From Phenylobacterium deserti (GTDB lineage Bacteria > Pseudomonadota > Alphaproteobacteria > Caulobacterales > Caulobacteraceae), in assembly GCA_945874825.1 (NCBI GenBank), contig CAMCIK010000013.1, positions 1-43,072 on the forward strand: DNA of 43,072 nucleotides, given 5' to 3'. Positions within the stretch are counted from its first letter, which is position 1. Every line of letters starts with the position of its first letter. Both the position numbers and the translations under genes were made by a program. Below the pieces are notes generated by a model. It searched no databases and had not been told where the DNA came from. It worked only from the letters and a program-made list of their open reading frames with translations. Below are positions 32,244 to 40,702 of the stretch, piece after piece.

Positions 32244-33914
32244 TCAGCCCCAGTACTCACGCGAGCCTGAGCGCGTCCTTGCGGGTGCCGGCGCCAGAGC
32301 CGGCGGACTCCACCTGGGTTTCTCCAGGGGTTTGGAGAAGGCCCAGCCCTGGCCCAGCTGGACCCCGAGGTCGAGGGCGAGGCGGGCCACGGGCTCGGTC
32401 TCGATCATCTCGGCGATGGTCGCCACCCCAAGGTCGTTGCACAGGGCCACCAGGTGCTTGACCAGCAGGGCGTCGCGGGAACCCTCGGTCATGGACTGGA
32501 TGTACCGGCCATCAATCTTGATGAAGTCCACCTCCAGCCGGCGCAGATAGTCCAGGGAGGCTGCGCCCGCTCCGAAGTCGTCGAGACAGACCACGTGGCC
32601 GGCGCTGCGGAGCCGGGCGATACGGGCATTCGCCTGGTCGAGGTCGCGGAGCTGCCGGGTCTCGGTGATCTCTAGGATCAGCCGACCGCGCAGTCCGCCG
32701 CCGCGGCCCAGGCCAAGGATTTCCTCGAGAAAGCCCTCGATCATGAGGGAATGCGCGCTCAGGTTGGCGGCGATCCGGGTGGTCACCGGCAGGGACTGCA
32801 GCTCCCTCAGCAGCCTGCGGACCACCGAGAGGTCGAAGGCCTGGATCATCTCCAGGTCCTCTGCCAGCTGGATGGTCTCGGCCGGGCTGGTGTCCCTGGA
32901 GAACCGGGCCAGGGCCTCGAAGTGGTGGAGCTCGCCCGTCGCGAGGGAGACAACGGGCTGGTAGGCCAGCTGGAAGGCACCACGCGCGACGATGTCGCGG
33001 AACCGGTCGCTGTCCCTCAGGGTCCGTGCCACGGTGTCGCGGAAGCCCGAGGTCGCCGCGTCACTGCCAGCTTCGATATAGCGGTCGAGGGCCAGCCGCA
33101 GGGTGCGCATGTTCTGGCTGGACGCTGCGCCGTCCAGCGACATCCGTGCAAGCTGGGGGCGTGAGCTTCCTCCTGACGCGGCGCTCAGGCCCTCCACCAG
33201 TCGGGCGTTGGGAGCATCGGCGGGGCGCATGATGGCGAAGCGGTCGGAGCTCAGTTCGGCGCCGCCGACTCCGGCGTAGGATTCCGCCCTCAGGGTCGCC
33301 TCGATCTGGCGTCGGGTGCGCTCTGCCATGTCGGGACTGAGGCGGGACAACCGCTCCCGAAGGCCCCGGACTTCGACAAGATCCAGGGTGAGCACCAGCC
33401 CTGCCTTCTCGGCCTCCTTGAGCAGGTACTCGGCGGCGGCGGAAAAGGACTCCGCGGGCGTAAAGCCGTCCCTATCGCGCGGATAGGGGGTACCGCCGCC
33501 GGACCCGCCGGCACTGAGGGCGCAGGACAGACGGGTACCCAGCTGCGGAAGGCGGAAGACCGAAAGCGAGGCCGACTCCGGGGCGTTGGGCGTCTTTCGT
33601 TCGGCAAGGGTCATCGGGAGGGGACCGCGACGCTCGCCGGGCCCCAGGGTGGTGCGGAGGGTGTCGAGGAGGGTGATTTCAGAGGACTTGAAGAGTGCCG
33701 CCCAGTCGCGTCCGACAAGGTCCTGGTCGGGGCGCCCGGTCAGACGCTCCGCCGCGCCGAGAGCAAAGGTGATGGAGCCTTCGCTGTCGATCTCGAACAC
33801 CAGGTCCGCTCCGGCGAAGGCAAGACCCAGGAGCCGGGCAACGCCGGCGTCCTCCAGGCGGGGCGTCGGCGCCGTCAAGGCATGCGCTCGCAATCCGGAC
33901 GCCCACGCCTGCAC
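32244..33914 (-). CDS. PAS / degenerate GGDEF / EAL cyclic-di-GMP phosphodiesterase
   Basis: A 556-residue cytosolic signalling protein. Residues about 30-95 form a PAS-like domain (ADLVFEIDSEGSITFALGAA). Residues about 155-275 resemble a diguanylate-cyclase domain whose GGDEF has become SSDRF (222-226), so it cannot make c-di-GMP and may sense GTP. The EAL domain begins about 300 with EAL at 333-335, ANLSAHSL, EITET, CLDDFGAG, FIKIDG and AEMIE in order, so the catalytic metal and base residues appear intact. The predicted activity is hydrolysis of c-di-GMP to pGpG. The start is GTG, with GGAGG ten bases before it. It is the first gene of a likely EAL-photolyase-VOC transcript. Confidence 0.88.
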   Translation of the reverse strand: MQAWASGLRAHALTAPTPRLEDAGVARLLGLAFAGADLVFEIDSEGSITFALGAAERLTGRPDQDLVGRDWAALFKSSEITLLDTLRTTLGPGERRGPLPMTLAERKTPNAPESASLSVFRLPQLGTRLSCALSAGGSGGGTPYPRDRDGFTPAESFSAAAEYLLKEAEKAGLVLTLDLVEVRGLRERLSRLSPDMAERTRRQIEATLRAESYAGVGGAELSSDRFAIMRPADAPNARLVEGLSAASGGSSRPQLARMSLDGAASSQNMRTLRLALDRYIEAGSDAATSGFRDTVARTLRDSDRFRDIVARGAFQLAYQPVVSLATGELHHFEALARFSRDTSPAETIQLAEDLEMIQAFDLSVVRRLLRELQSLPVTTRIAANLSAHSLMIEGFLEEILGLGRGGGLRGRLILEITETRQLRDLDQANARIARLRSAGHVVCLDDFGAGAASLDYLRRLEVDFIKIDGRYIQSMTEGSRDALLVKHLVALCNDLGVATIAEMIETEPVARLALDLGVQLGQGWAFSKPLEKPRWSPPALAPAPARTRSGSREYWG

Positions 33915-33998
33915 ATGCCGGAGACCTCCACTCTGCTCCGCTCCCGGGGAACCTGCAGGGATCCGTGCACCGAGCAGGCTTTGCAGACTTGTGCACCT

Positions 33999-34016
33999 GC
34001 AAGGTTAAGACCTTGC
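33999..34016. promoter_or_regulatory. Perfect inverted repeat upstream of the EAL gene
   Basis: GCAAGGT-TAAG-ACCTTGC is a seven-base-arm perfect palindrome 85 bases before the EAL gene GTG and 45 before the tRNA 3' end. No T-run adjoins it on either strand. It could be an operator for the EAL promoter; no known motif was matched. Confidence 0.35.
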
Positions 34017-34035
34017 CACCACGCAGGTCCAAACA

Positions 34036-34052
34036 TGCGACAAAATGTCGCA
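34036..34052 (-). terminator. Hairpin downstream of tRNA-Leu
   Basis: On the minus strand TGCGACA and TGTCGCA pair around TTT, starting eight bases after the tRNA CCA end, followed by TGTTTGG. The T-run is weak, but the position fits a tRNA terminator or processing signal. Confidence 0.45.
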
Positions 34053-34059
34053 GAATTTA

Positions 34060-34143
34060 TGGTGCCCGCTGCCGGACTCGAACCGGCACGCCGATGGCGA
34101 CGGATTTTAAGTCCGTTGCGTCTACCTGTTCCGCCAAGCGGGC
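34060..34143 (-). tRNA. tRNA-Leu (anticodon TAA)
   Basis: The minus-strand sequence folds as a class II tRNA. The acceptor GCCCGCT pairs fully with AGCGGGC, then comes discriminator A and an encoded CCA. The anticodon arm ACGGA-CTTAAAA-TCCGT gives anticodon TAA, which reads the rare codons UUA and UUG. The long variable arm is CGCC-ATC-GGCG and the T arm is GCCGG-TTCGAGT-CCGGC. All four arms are intact. Confidence 0.97.
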
Positions 34144-34188
34144 CCTGCCGACACTCTAGCCCGGCAACAATGGGCGGACCACCCGCCC

Positions 34189-34926
34189 TCAGATCAGTCC
34201 CTGGGCCCGGAAGCTGGTCAGGCCATCGCGGCCGACGATGACGTGGTCATGGACCGACAGGCCCAGGACCTTGGCGGCCTCGATGACCTCGCGGGTCATG
34301 GAGATGTCGGCCTTGGAGGGGGTGGGATCGCCGGAAGGGTGGTTGTGGGCCAGGATCATGGCGCTGGCTGACAGCTCCAGCGCCCTGCGGACCACCTCGC
34401 GGGGATAGACGGGGGCGTGGTCCACCGTGCCCTCGTTCATGGCCTCGTCGGCAATGAGCTGGTTCCGGCGGTCGAGGAAGAGCACGCGGAATTGCTCGCG
34501 CGGTTCGTGGGCCATGGCGGTGCGCAGGTAGGCGGACAGCTGGGTCCAGGAGGTGATCACCGTGCGCCGGGCGACGGGCTCGCGGCTGATCCGGACGGCG
34601 GCCTCGTGGGCGAGCTTGAGGTCCAGGGCCGCCTGTTCGCCCAGGCCGCGCATCCGGACCAGGTCCTCGAGGGGCGCGCCGAAGACCCCGGCGAGGGAGC
34701 CGAAGCGCGCCAGCAGGGCCTTGGCCAGGGGTTTGACGTCGCCCCGGGGCAGGGACCGGAATAGCAGGAGCTCCAGCAGCTCGTAGTCCGGCAGGGCACC
34801 CGGGCCGCCGTGGCGGGCGCGGTGACGCAGGCGGGCCCGGTGCCCGGCGTGCGGCGAAAGCTGGGGCGGCGACAAGTCGGTGGCCGATCCGAAGAGCGGG
34901 GCTTCCTGCAGGTCGGATGGGGGCAT
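34189..34926 (-). CDS. radC: RadC family JAMM-domain protein
   Basis: A 245-residue protein with an N-terminal helix-hairpin-helix region (about 45-105, ending [19 protein letters not shown]) and a C-terminal JAMM/MPN domain. The metal motif [15 protein letters not shown] starts at His194, with the upstream Glu in [15 protein letters not shown]. RadC is named for repair, but its real biochemical role is unsettled. It lies directly upstream of the tRNA-Leu gene. In related genomes radC commonly adjoins map; here two ABC-transporter genes come between them. Confidence 0.94.
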   Translation of the reverse strand: MPPSDLQEAPLFGSATDLSPPQLSPHAGHRARLRHRARHGGPGALPDYELLELLLFRSLPRGDVKPLAKALLARFGSLAGVFGAPLEDLVRMRGLGEQAALDLKLAHEAAVRISREPVARRTVITSWTQLSAYLRTAMAHEPREQFRVLFLDRRNQLIADEAMNEGTVDHAPVYPREVVRRALELSASAMILAHNHPSGDPTPSKADISMTREVIEAAKVLGLSVHDHVIVGRDGLTSFRAQGLI

Positions 34927-34980
34927 GGCGGGGCTCCGGCGACCTCGTCAATGTTCCCTAAATGTTCATGCTGCGCAAGC

Positions 34981-37900
34981 CTATCCTGCGACCTTGACCC
35001 GGGTGACGTTATCGCCGGAATTTCGGTCGATGCGCTTGTTGTAGGGATCGATCCCGGCGAAGGCGGGCTTGCCGTCGACGGTCAGGGTCAGGGTCTGCTC
35101 TCCGTCCTTCAGGGTCTGCACGGTGAAGCTCTGAACGGATGCCCGACTAAAGCCGGCCTTCCCGGGCTCGGCTGTGAAGATGCCGACATCGAAGGTCTCG
35201 CCACCGAGGGGCGAGGGCGTCTCGGCGCCCTTGCTGTCGGCGTAGAGCTTGCGGGCCGCGACCTTCAGGGTGACGTCATAGCGCCCGTCGGGCCTGCGCC
35301 GGGCCTCCGCCGCGTCGGTCTTGAGGTCGTAGAGGGTGATCTTCTCGAACAGGTCGGTGATCAGGGCCTGGGCCCGGGCATCGTCGCCGGCCTCGCGGCG
35401 CAGGGCATCGACCAGGTCGCGGGAGGTGGGGAAGGGCGCGCCCTTGAAGGCGTAGCGGGCCAGGAGGCTGCGCAGGGCCGCGTTGACCTTCGCCTCACCG
35501 ATCTGGTCGCGCAGCAGGTACATGACCAGGGACCCCTTGCGATAGTGGATGTAGCCCTGGTTCTCGACCCGGATCAGGGGCGTCTCCTCCACCGCCTGGC
35601 CGCCGCGCGCCGAGAGGTAGGCGTCGAGCTCGTTGCGCAGGAACTTGCGGATGCCCTCAGGGCCGTAGGTCTCTTCCATGATCAGTAGGGCGGAGTACTG
35701 AGCCAGGGTCTCGGACAGGACCGTTGCCCCCTGCATGTCGGCGCCGACGATCTGGTGTGCCCACCACTGGTGGGCCATTTCGTGGGCCGTGACATAGGTG
35801 GCGTAGTCGATCTTGTCGGTCCTCTCCGGGTCGGCGGTGAAGCCAATGGCCTCGGAATAGGGAATGGTGTTCGCGAAGGCCTGGGCGAAGCTGGCATAGC
35901 CCGGGAACTCCAGGATCCGGGCCTGGCGGAACTGGTAGGGGCTGAAGCTGGCCTGGTAGTAGTCCAGACTCCGCTTCATGGCCGCCATCATGCGCTCGAC
36001 GTTCCAGGTGTGACCGGGATGGTGGTAGACCGCCAGGTCGACGCCCTTGTAGGTCTCCCGGCGGATGGCGTAGCGGGCGGACTGGACCGAGAAGAAGTTC
36101 AGGACCGGGGCGTCGGTGCGGAAGCGCGCCGTCCGGCGTCCGTTCGCTGTGGTGTCGGAGACCAGGTAGCCGGGGGCGACCGGCGTCTGGTCGGCAACGG
36201 TGGAGACCGTGATATCCGCCCTCACCCAGTCGGCGTTACCAACATAGTTGCGGGCCCGGGCGCCCTCGTCCTCCAGCCTGGCGGGGCGGAGCTCGGGGGG
36301 CAGGCCATACTTGCGACGCTTGGTCCGGTCCTGGAGCAGGCCAGACCGGGACATGCCCAGGACCGGTGCGAACTCCCCATTGGAGATGAAGGTGCCGTTG
36401 TCCACCAGTCGGGTGGTGTTGCCAGAGTTCTTGAAGCCCCTCTGGCCGAGACGGGAAGAGAACTCGAGGCGAGCGGTCCCGCCCGGCGACAGCGGCGTGG
36501 CAAGGTGCAGGATCCGATAGTTGAACCGCCCGAAGACCTCCGTTCGGGCTGGCCGCGAAAGGGAGAGGCGCTCGACTGTCACGTCGCGGTCGAACCGGAC
36601 ATGGATCTCGGAAAGCGGCGCACCGGTCCTGTTGACGAGGTCGTAGGTCCCCGTCACCGCCAGCCGCGGAGCGTGCGGGTCCAGGTCCAGCACCAGGGTC
36701 ACGTCCGTGACGTTGGGCTGGGGCAGGCGCTCGTACTTCAGGAAGCCCTTCTCGTAGTCGGCCAGAAAGACCTCGCCTTCCTTCTGCGTCCGGTAGGGGT
36801 TCCAGACATTGGTATTCAGGAAGATGAAGCTTCCCAGGCTGGCGAAGACCAGGAGGGCGCCTGCGGCGGCCAGGCCCGTCCGGCCCTTCAGCCGTTGGCC
36901 GAGGCGCGCCAAGCGAGCCTTGACGCCGTCCCGGGCACCCCGGGCCCAGAGCCCCTGGGTCAGGACCAGCAGGAGGATGGCGAAAGCTGTCCAGTAGGCG
37001 CGGAACCAGGCCGCGAAGCCGGCATAGTCGCCCTGGTCGTTGATGTCCGACAGGGGAACCACAGGGCCGCCCCCATAGCTATAGAGATTGTGCTCGAAGC
37101 CGGCGCTGGACAGGCTCAGCTGCAGCACCAGGAAGACCACCATCAGGGCCCAGCCCACGAACTTGTTGGGCGCCAGGGTCTGCAGGAAGATGGCCAGAAC
37201 AGCGATCAGGGCCCAGTCTGCGAGGGTCGGCAGTACGTACCAGCCGATGTATTGACCCCAGTCCGGATGCGGAAAACCCAATAGAACCTGGGCGAGCGCG
37301 GCGGCCAGCACGCTCACGAGGAGCATGGCGCCGAGCACCATGACGAGGCCAAGGACCTTTGGGACCAGGAAGGTCCAGTCCGGGGCGGCGGTGGAGTCGA
37401 CGATGTCGGCAAAGCGCCGCTCGCGATCGCGCCAGACAAGTTCCCCAGCATAGTAGATGGCCACCAGGACGACCACGAAACTGAAGGCACCCTGCAGCAT
37501 TTCGATCATGCGCAGGGTGGTGGGCAGGAGGGCGGACCCGTTCTGCTCCAGGCCCAGGAAAACACCGCCCAGGGCATTGACGAGCCCCAGCACGATGAGG
37601 ATGCCAAAGGCCGGGCTGTGAAGGATCTGCCCAGCCTCGAAGCGGGCCCGGTGTAGGGCCTGAACCCCCTGGGCCAGCAGCCCCCCTTGCGGCGTCGCGA
37701 CCCGAGCCGCGGTCGCCGGGAGGGTGGGGCGGGGTGCAGACGAGGGCACCGCGGCGGCATTCCGCCGGGCCTTTGCCGGGCCACTTCGCCGGGTCTCGAA
37801 GCGGAACACCAGGCAGGCGGCGGCCAGGGCGACCAGCCCTAGGCTGGTCCACAGCAGCCGGTTGGCGAGAAGGACCCCAGCCAGCTGGGGTAGCCGGGAG

Positions 37901-38586
37901 TTGGACTCGAAGGTGGTGTAGTACCGGGTCGCCTCGCCCACGGCGATGGCACCGAACGGATCCAGCCAGGCGGCGAGCTCGCGCATTTCATTGCGGGTGG
38001 CGAGGGTTCCCATGATGACCCAGAGGATCAGCAAGGCAGTGGCGCCGATGTAGGTCGCCATCATTGATCGCGTCGTCGTGGCCAGGGCGAAGAACAGGGC
38101 CGAGGTCAGGAAGATCGAGGGCAGGGCCAGGGCCCCGTAGGCATAGGCGTAGGCCCCCAGCCGGTTGGGGCCAAGTGTCTCCGGGTCGACCCAGGGCGCC
38201 AGGCTGCCTGCGAACATGCCCAGGGGTACGGCCAGGAAGACGAGGGCCGCCGCGCCGAAGGCACCGGTGAACCGACCGAGGAGATAGTCCAGGCGTGTGA
38301 TCCGGGTGGAACGGATGAGCGGGCCAAACCCTGTCTCGTCATCCCGGACGATGACGTTGGCGACCATGGCGGCGGTCACGAAGATGAAGAAGATCGACAT
38401 CACGAGGTGAGTGAGGGCGATGGCCGTCGGGGCGTTCTTGTGGACTCCGCCGCCGCCGCCGCCGATCTGGATATTGTCGACGGTCATCGACCCGAAGACG
38501 ATCAGGAAGAAGAAGGCCGCTGCCACCCAGAATATGGGCTGGCGAACCTGGTAGCGGAATTCGAAGGCGGCGATCCGGCCGAACAT
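34981..38586 (-). CDS. ABC-2 permease fused to M1-aminopeptidase-like domain
   Basis: A 1201-residue membrane protein. Residues 1 to about 590 form an ABC-2-type permease with roughly a dozen membrane segments in two blocks (first helix at 15-33, then a Gly-rich periplasmic loop IQIGGGGGGVHK). A last helix near 570-588 leads into a large domain of about 600 residues. That domain has the zinc motif HEMAH at 935-939, with the third ligand Glu in LSETLAQ, 19 residues further rather than the classical 18. The GxMEN exopeptidase loop is replaced by FANTIPYSEAIGF. The gene follows its ATPase after nine bases. The domain most likely faces the periplasm. Cargo and peptidase activity are unknown. Confidence 0.88.
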   Translation of the reverse strand: MFGRIAAFEFRYQVRQPIFWVAAAFFFLIVFGSMTVDNIQIGGGGGGVHKNAPTAIALTHLVMSIFFIFVTAAMVANVIVRDDETGFGPLIRSTRITRLDYLLGRFTGAFGAAALVFLAVPLGMFAGSLAPWVDPETLGPNRLGAYAYAYGALALPSIFLTSALFFALATTTRSMMATYIGATALLILWVIMGTLATRNEMRELAAWLDPFGAIAVGEATRYYTTFESNSRLPQLAGVLLANRLLWTSLGLVALAAACLVFRFETRRSGPAKARRNAAAVPSSAPRPTLPATAARVATPQGGLLAQGVQALHRARFEAGQILHSPAFGILIVLGLVNALGGVFLGLEQNGSALLPTTLRMIEMLQGAFSFVVVLVAIYYAGELVWRDRERRFADIVDSTAAPDWTFLVPKVLGLVMVLGAMLLVSVLAAALAQVLLGFPHPDWGQYIGWYVLPTLADWALIAVLAIFLQTLAPNKFVGWALMVVFLVLQLSLSSAGFEHNLYSYGGGPVVPLSDINDQGDYAGFAAWFRAYWTAFAILLLVLTQGLWARGARDGVKARLARLGQRLKGRTGLAAAGALLVFASLGSFIFLNTNVWNPYRTQKEGEVFLADYEKGFLKYERLPQPNVTDVTLVLDLDPHAPRLAVTGTYDLVNRTGAPLSEIHVRFDRDVTVERLSLSRPARTEVFGRFNYRILHLATPLSPGGTARLEFSSRLGQRGFKNSGNTTRLVDNGTFISNGEFAPVLGMSRSGLLQDRTKRRKYGLPPELRPARLEDEGARARNYVGNADWVRADITVSTVADQTPVAPGYLVSDTTANGRRTARFRTDAPVLNFFSVQSARYAIRRETYKGVDLAVYHHPGHTWNVERMMAAMKRSLDYYQASFSPYQFRQARILEFPGYASFAQAFANTIPYSEAIGFTADPERTDKIDYATYVTAHEMAHQWWAHQIVGADMQGATVLSETLAQYSALLIMEETYGPEGIRKFLRNELDAYLSARGGQAVEETPLIRVENQGYIHYRKGSLVMYLLRDQIGEAKVNAALRSLLARYAFKGAPFPTSRDLVDALRREAGDDARAQALITDLFEKITLYDLKTDAAEARRRPDGRYDVTLKVAARKLYADSKGAETPSPLGGETFDVGIFTAEPGKAGFSRASVQSFTVQTLKDGEQTLTLTVDGKPAFAGIDPYNKRIDRNSGDNVTRVKVAG

Positions 38587-38595
38587 GATGCGCTC

Positions 38596-39474
38596 CTAGG
38601 CCGTCTGGCGGGCGGATTGCAGGGCCGCGAAATAGACATCCTCAAGACCGCCCTGGGCCGCCTCGAAGCCGGGACCGGGCGAGGTGTCGGACAGGAGGTG
38701 CACCACCGTCCTTCCGGCCGAGAGCCGGGTCGAGATGACGGGCGCGATCTCGGCCAGGGCGGGCAGGTCGGCCTTGTCCACCACCTTGCGCCAGACACGG
38801 CCCTGCAACTCGCGGACCAGGCTGGAGGGCGAACCCTCGCGAAGCAGGCGGCCTCCCGCCAGGACGGCCATACGGGGGCAGAGGTCTGCGACATCCTCGA
38901 CGATGTGGGTCGACAGGATCACCACCACCTTTTCCCCGATCTCGGCGAGGAGGTTGAGGAAACGGTTGCGCTCCTCTGGGTCGAGGCCGGCGGTGGGCTC
39001 GTCCACGATGATGAGGTGAGGCTGGCCGATCAGGGCCTGGGCGATGCCGAACCTCTGCCGCATGCCGCCGGAGAACCCGGCGACCGCCTTCTTCCGGACA
39101 TCCCAGAGATTGACCTGGGCCAAGAGGGCCTCGACGGTCTCGCGCCGCTCGGCGCGGCCCGTGAGACCCTTCAGGACGGCGAGATGGTCCAGCAGTTCCA
39201 GCGCCGAGACCCTCGGGTAGACGCCAAAATCCTGGGGCAGGTAGCCGAGGGTCCCGCGAAGGCGCGCCGGATCTGCCAGAGCGTCGATCCCGTCGAAGTG
39301 GATGGCACCGGAGGTCGGGGTCTGGAGCGCGGCAATACACCGCATAAGGGTCGACTTGCCCGCCCCGTTGGGACCGAGCAGACCGAACATGCCGGCTGGG
39401 ATTTCGAGGCTGACATCATCCAGGGCCCGGGTTCCGCCGGGATAGACATGGGTCAGGTTGCGGATCGACAGCAT
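38596..39474 (-). CDS. ABC transporter ATP-binding protein (ABC-2 type)
   Basis: A 292-residue ATPase partner of the permease/M1 fusion. Walker A is GPNGAGKST, the Q-loop is in GYLPQDFGVYP, the signature reads FSGGMRQRFGIAQAL, Walker B is LIIVDEPTAGLD and the switch His is in STHIVED. The C-terminal 70 residues form the small regulatory domain usual in ABC-2 ATPases (ending GLEDVYFAALQSA). It starts 81 bases after map on the same strand and nine bases before the permease gene, so the pair is an operon. The direction is probably export or membrane remodelling. Confidence 0.92.
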   Translation of the reverse strand: MLSIRNLTHVYPGGTRALDDVSLEIPAGMFGLLGPNGAGKSTLMRCIAALQTPTSGAIHFDGIDALADPARLRGTLGYLPQDFGVYPRVSALELLDHLAVLKGLTGRAERRETVEALLAQVNLWDVRKKAVAGFSGGMRQRFGIAQALIGQPHLIIVDEPTAGLDPEERNRFLNLLAEIGEKVVVILSTHIVEDVADLCPRMAVLAGGRLLREGSPSSLVRELQGRVWRKVVDKADLPALAEIAPVISTRLSAGRTVVHLLSDTSPGPGFEAAQGGLEDVYFAALQSARQTA

Positions 39475-39555
39475 GACAGGCTCCTCGGGTATCGAGAAGA
39501 CGTCGCCCTACCCGGAACCGGGAAGCAAGTTAAAGAAAAGTCAGCCGAATTTCCG

Positions 39556-40380
39556 TCAGTCGGCCCGGATGGGCGGCTGGAAGAGCCCGGCGGGCGAGGC
39601 GGTAAAAACCTCGTATCCGGTCTCGGTCACGCCTACGGAGTGCTCGCACTGGGCGGAGACGGACTTGTCCCGCGTCACGGCGGTCCAGCCGTCGGACAGA
39701 ATCTTCACCTGCCACTTTCCGAGGTTCACCATGGGCTCGATGGTGAAGAACATGCCGGGCCGGAGGACCTCGCCGGTTCCCTTCTTTCCGTAGTGCAGGA
39801 TGTTGGGGGCATCGTGGAAGACCCGGCCCAGGCCATGGCCGCAGAAGTCGCGGACAACCGAGCAGCGCTGGGCCTCCACCCAGGCCTGGATGGCCGCACC
39901 GATGTCGCCCGTTGTCGCGCCGGGCCGGACCACCTCAAGCCCCCGCTGGAAGGCGTCGTAGGTCACCTCCACCAGGCGCCGGGCGCGGGCCGGGACCTTG
40001 CCGACCCCGTACATGCGCGAGGTGTCCCCGTGCCAGCCATCGACGACCACCGTGACGTCGATGTTGGCAATGTCGCCCTCACGCAGGGCGCGCTCGGAAG
40101 GAATGCCGTGGCAGACGACATGGTTCACCGAGATGCAGAGGGTGTGGCGATATCCCCGGTAGCCCAGGCAGGCGGGCAGGGCGCCATTGTCGAGGATGAA
40201 CTCCCGGGCCCGGCGATCCAGGTCCTCGGTCACAGCGCCGGGAACCACGTGGGGCGTCAGCATGTCGAGGCACTCGGCGGCCAGGCGGCCCGCCTTTCGC
40301 ATGCCTTCGAAGCCCGCCTCGTCGTGCAGGCGGATGTGGCCGGTCTTGTGCTGGAAGTCGACGGTATCGCTCTGGCTCAT
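39556..40380 (-). CDS. map: Methionine aminopeptidase, type I
   Basis: Removes the initiator Met from nascent proteins. The 274-residue product has the substrate His in CISVNHVVCHGIP, the metal ligands Asp in IANIDVTVVVDGWHGDTSRM (two Asp), His in FCGHGLGRVFHDAP and Glu in MFFTIEPMVNLG, with the last Glu in SAQCEHSVGVTETG. All five ligands of the pita-bread fold are present. The N-terminal 18 residues are an extra polar head. It is third in the sfsA/small protein/map series, with gaps of only 24-31 bases. Confidence 0.97.
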   Translation of the reverse strand: MSQSDTVDFQHKTGHIRLHDEAGFEGMRKAGRLAAECLDMLTPHVVPGAVTEDLDRRAREFILDNGALPACLGYRGYRHTLCISVNHVVCHGIPSERALREGDIANIDVTVVVDGWHGDTSRMYGVGKVPARARRLVEVTYDAFQRGLEVVRPGATTGDIGAAIQAWVEAQRCSVVRDFCGHGLGRVFHDAPNILHYGKKGTGEVLRPGMFFTIEPMVNLGKWQVKILSDGWTAVTRDKSVSAQCEHSVGVTETGYEVFTASPAGLFQPPIRAD

Positions 40381-40404
40381 GGCCCTCAGCCTAGCACAGT
40401 CCGA

Positions 40405-40671
40405 TCAGGGTTGCGACGTCCGGCCGGGCGTGTCGATCAGGATCCAGGTGTCGCCGTCCTGGGCCAGGATGGCGGACCAGGGCTCCCAGGCGCCATCGCC
40501 CGGCCGCTTCTGCCGCCAGGTGCAGCGGTACTCTGTGGGGTCGCCCAGGACCTTGCACTGGATCGAACGGACCTTGACGGGCCCGCCTGCGGCCGGCGCC
40601 AACAGGGCCTGGAGCCGGGCGGGCGTGGGCGCTGCGGAGACTGAGGCGGCGAGGATCAGGGCGGCGAGCAT
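40405..40671 (-). CDS. Small exported protein of unknown function
   Basis: An 88-residue protein. It has a short hydrophobic head, MLAALILAASVSAAPTP, that fits a Sec signal cleaved near SAA. The mature part of about 75 residues has two Cys (SIQCKVLG and EYRCTWRQ) likely to form a disulfide in the periplasm. No lipobox is visible. I do not recognise the family. It lies between sfsA (31-base gap) and map (24-base gap) on one strand, so it is probably transcribed with them. The start at 40671 was chosen because the upstream in-frame ATG at 40782 would overlap sfsA and bury the signal peptide. Confidence 0.68.
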   Translation of the reverse strand: MLAALILAASVSAAPTPARLQALLAPAAGGPVKVRSIQCKVLGDPTEYRCTWRQKRPGDGAWEPWSAILAQDGDTWILIDTPGRTSQP

Positions 40672-40702
40672 GCAGTCGATGCTGGCGCCCGGTGCGAAGA
40701 AG

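Noticed and set aside
38407..40644. 745-residue plus-strand frame across the ABC ATPase and map genes
   Set aside because: It spans two well-supported minus-strand genes and has the composition of an antisense shadow.
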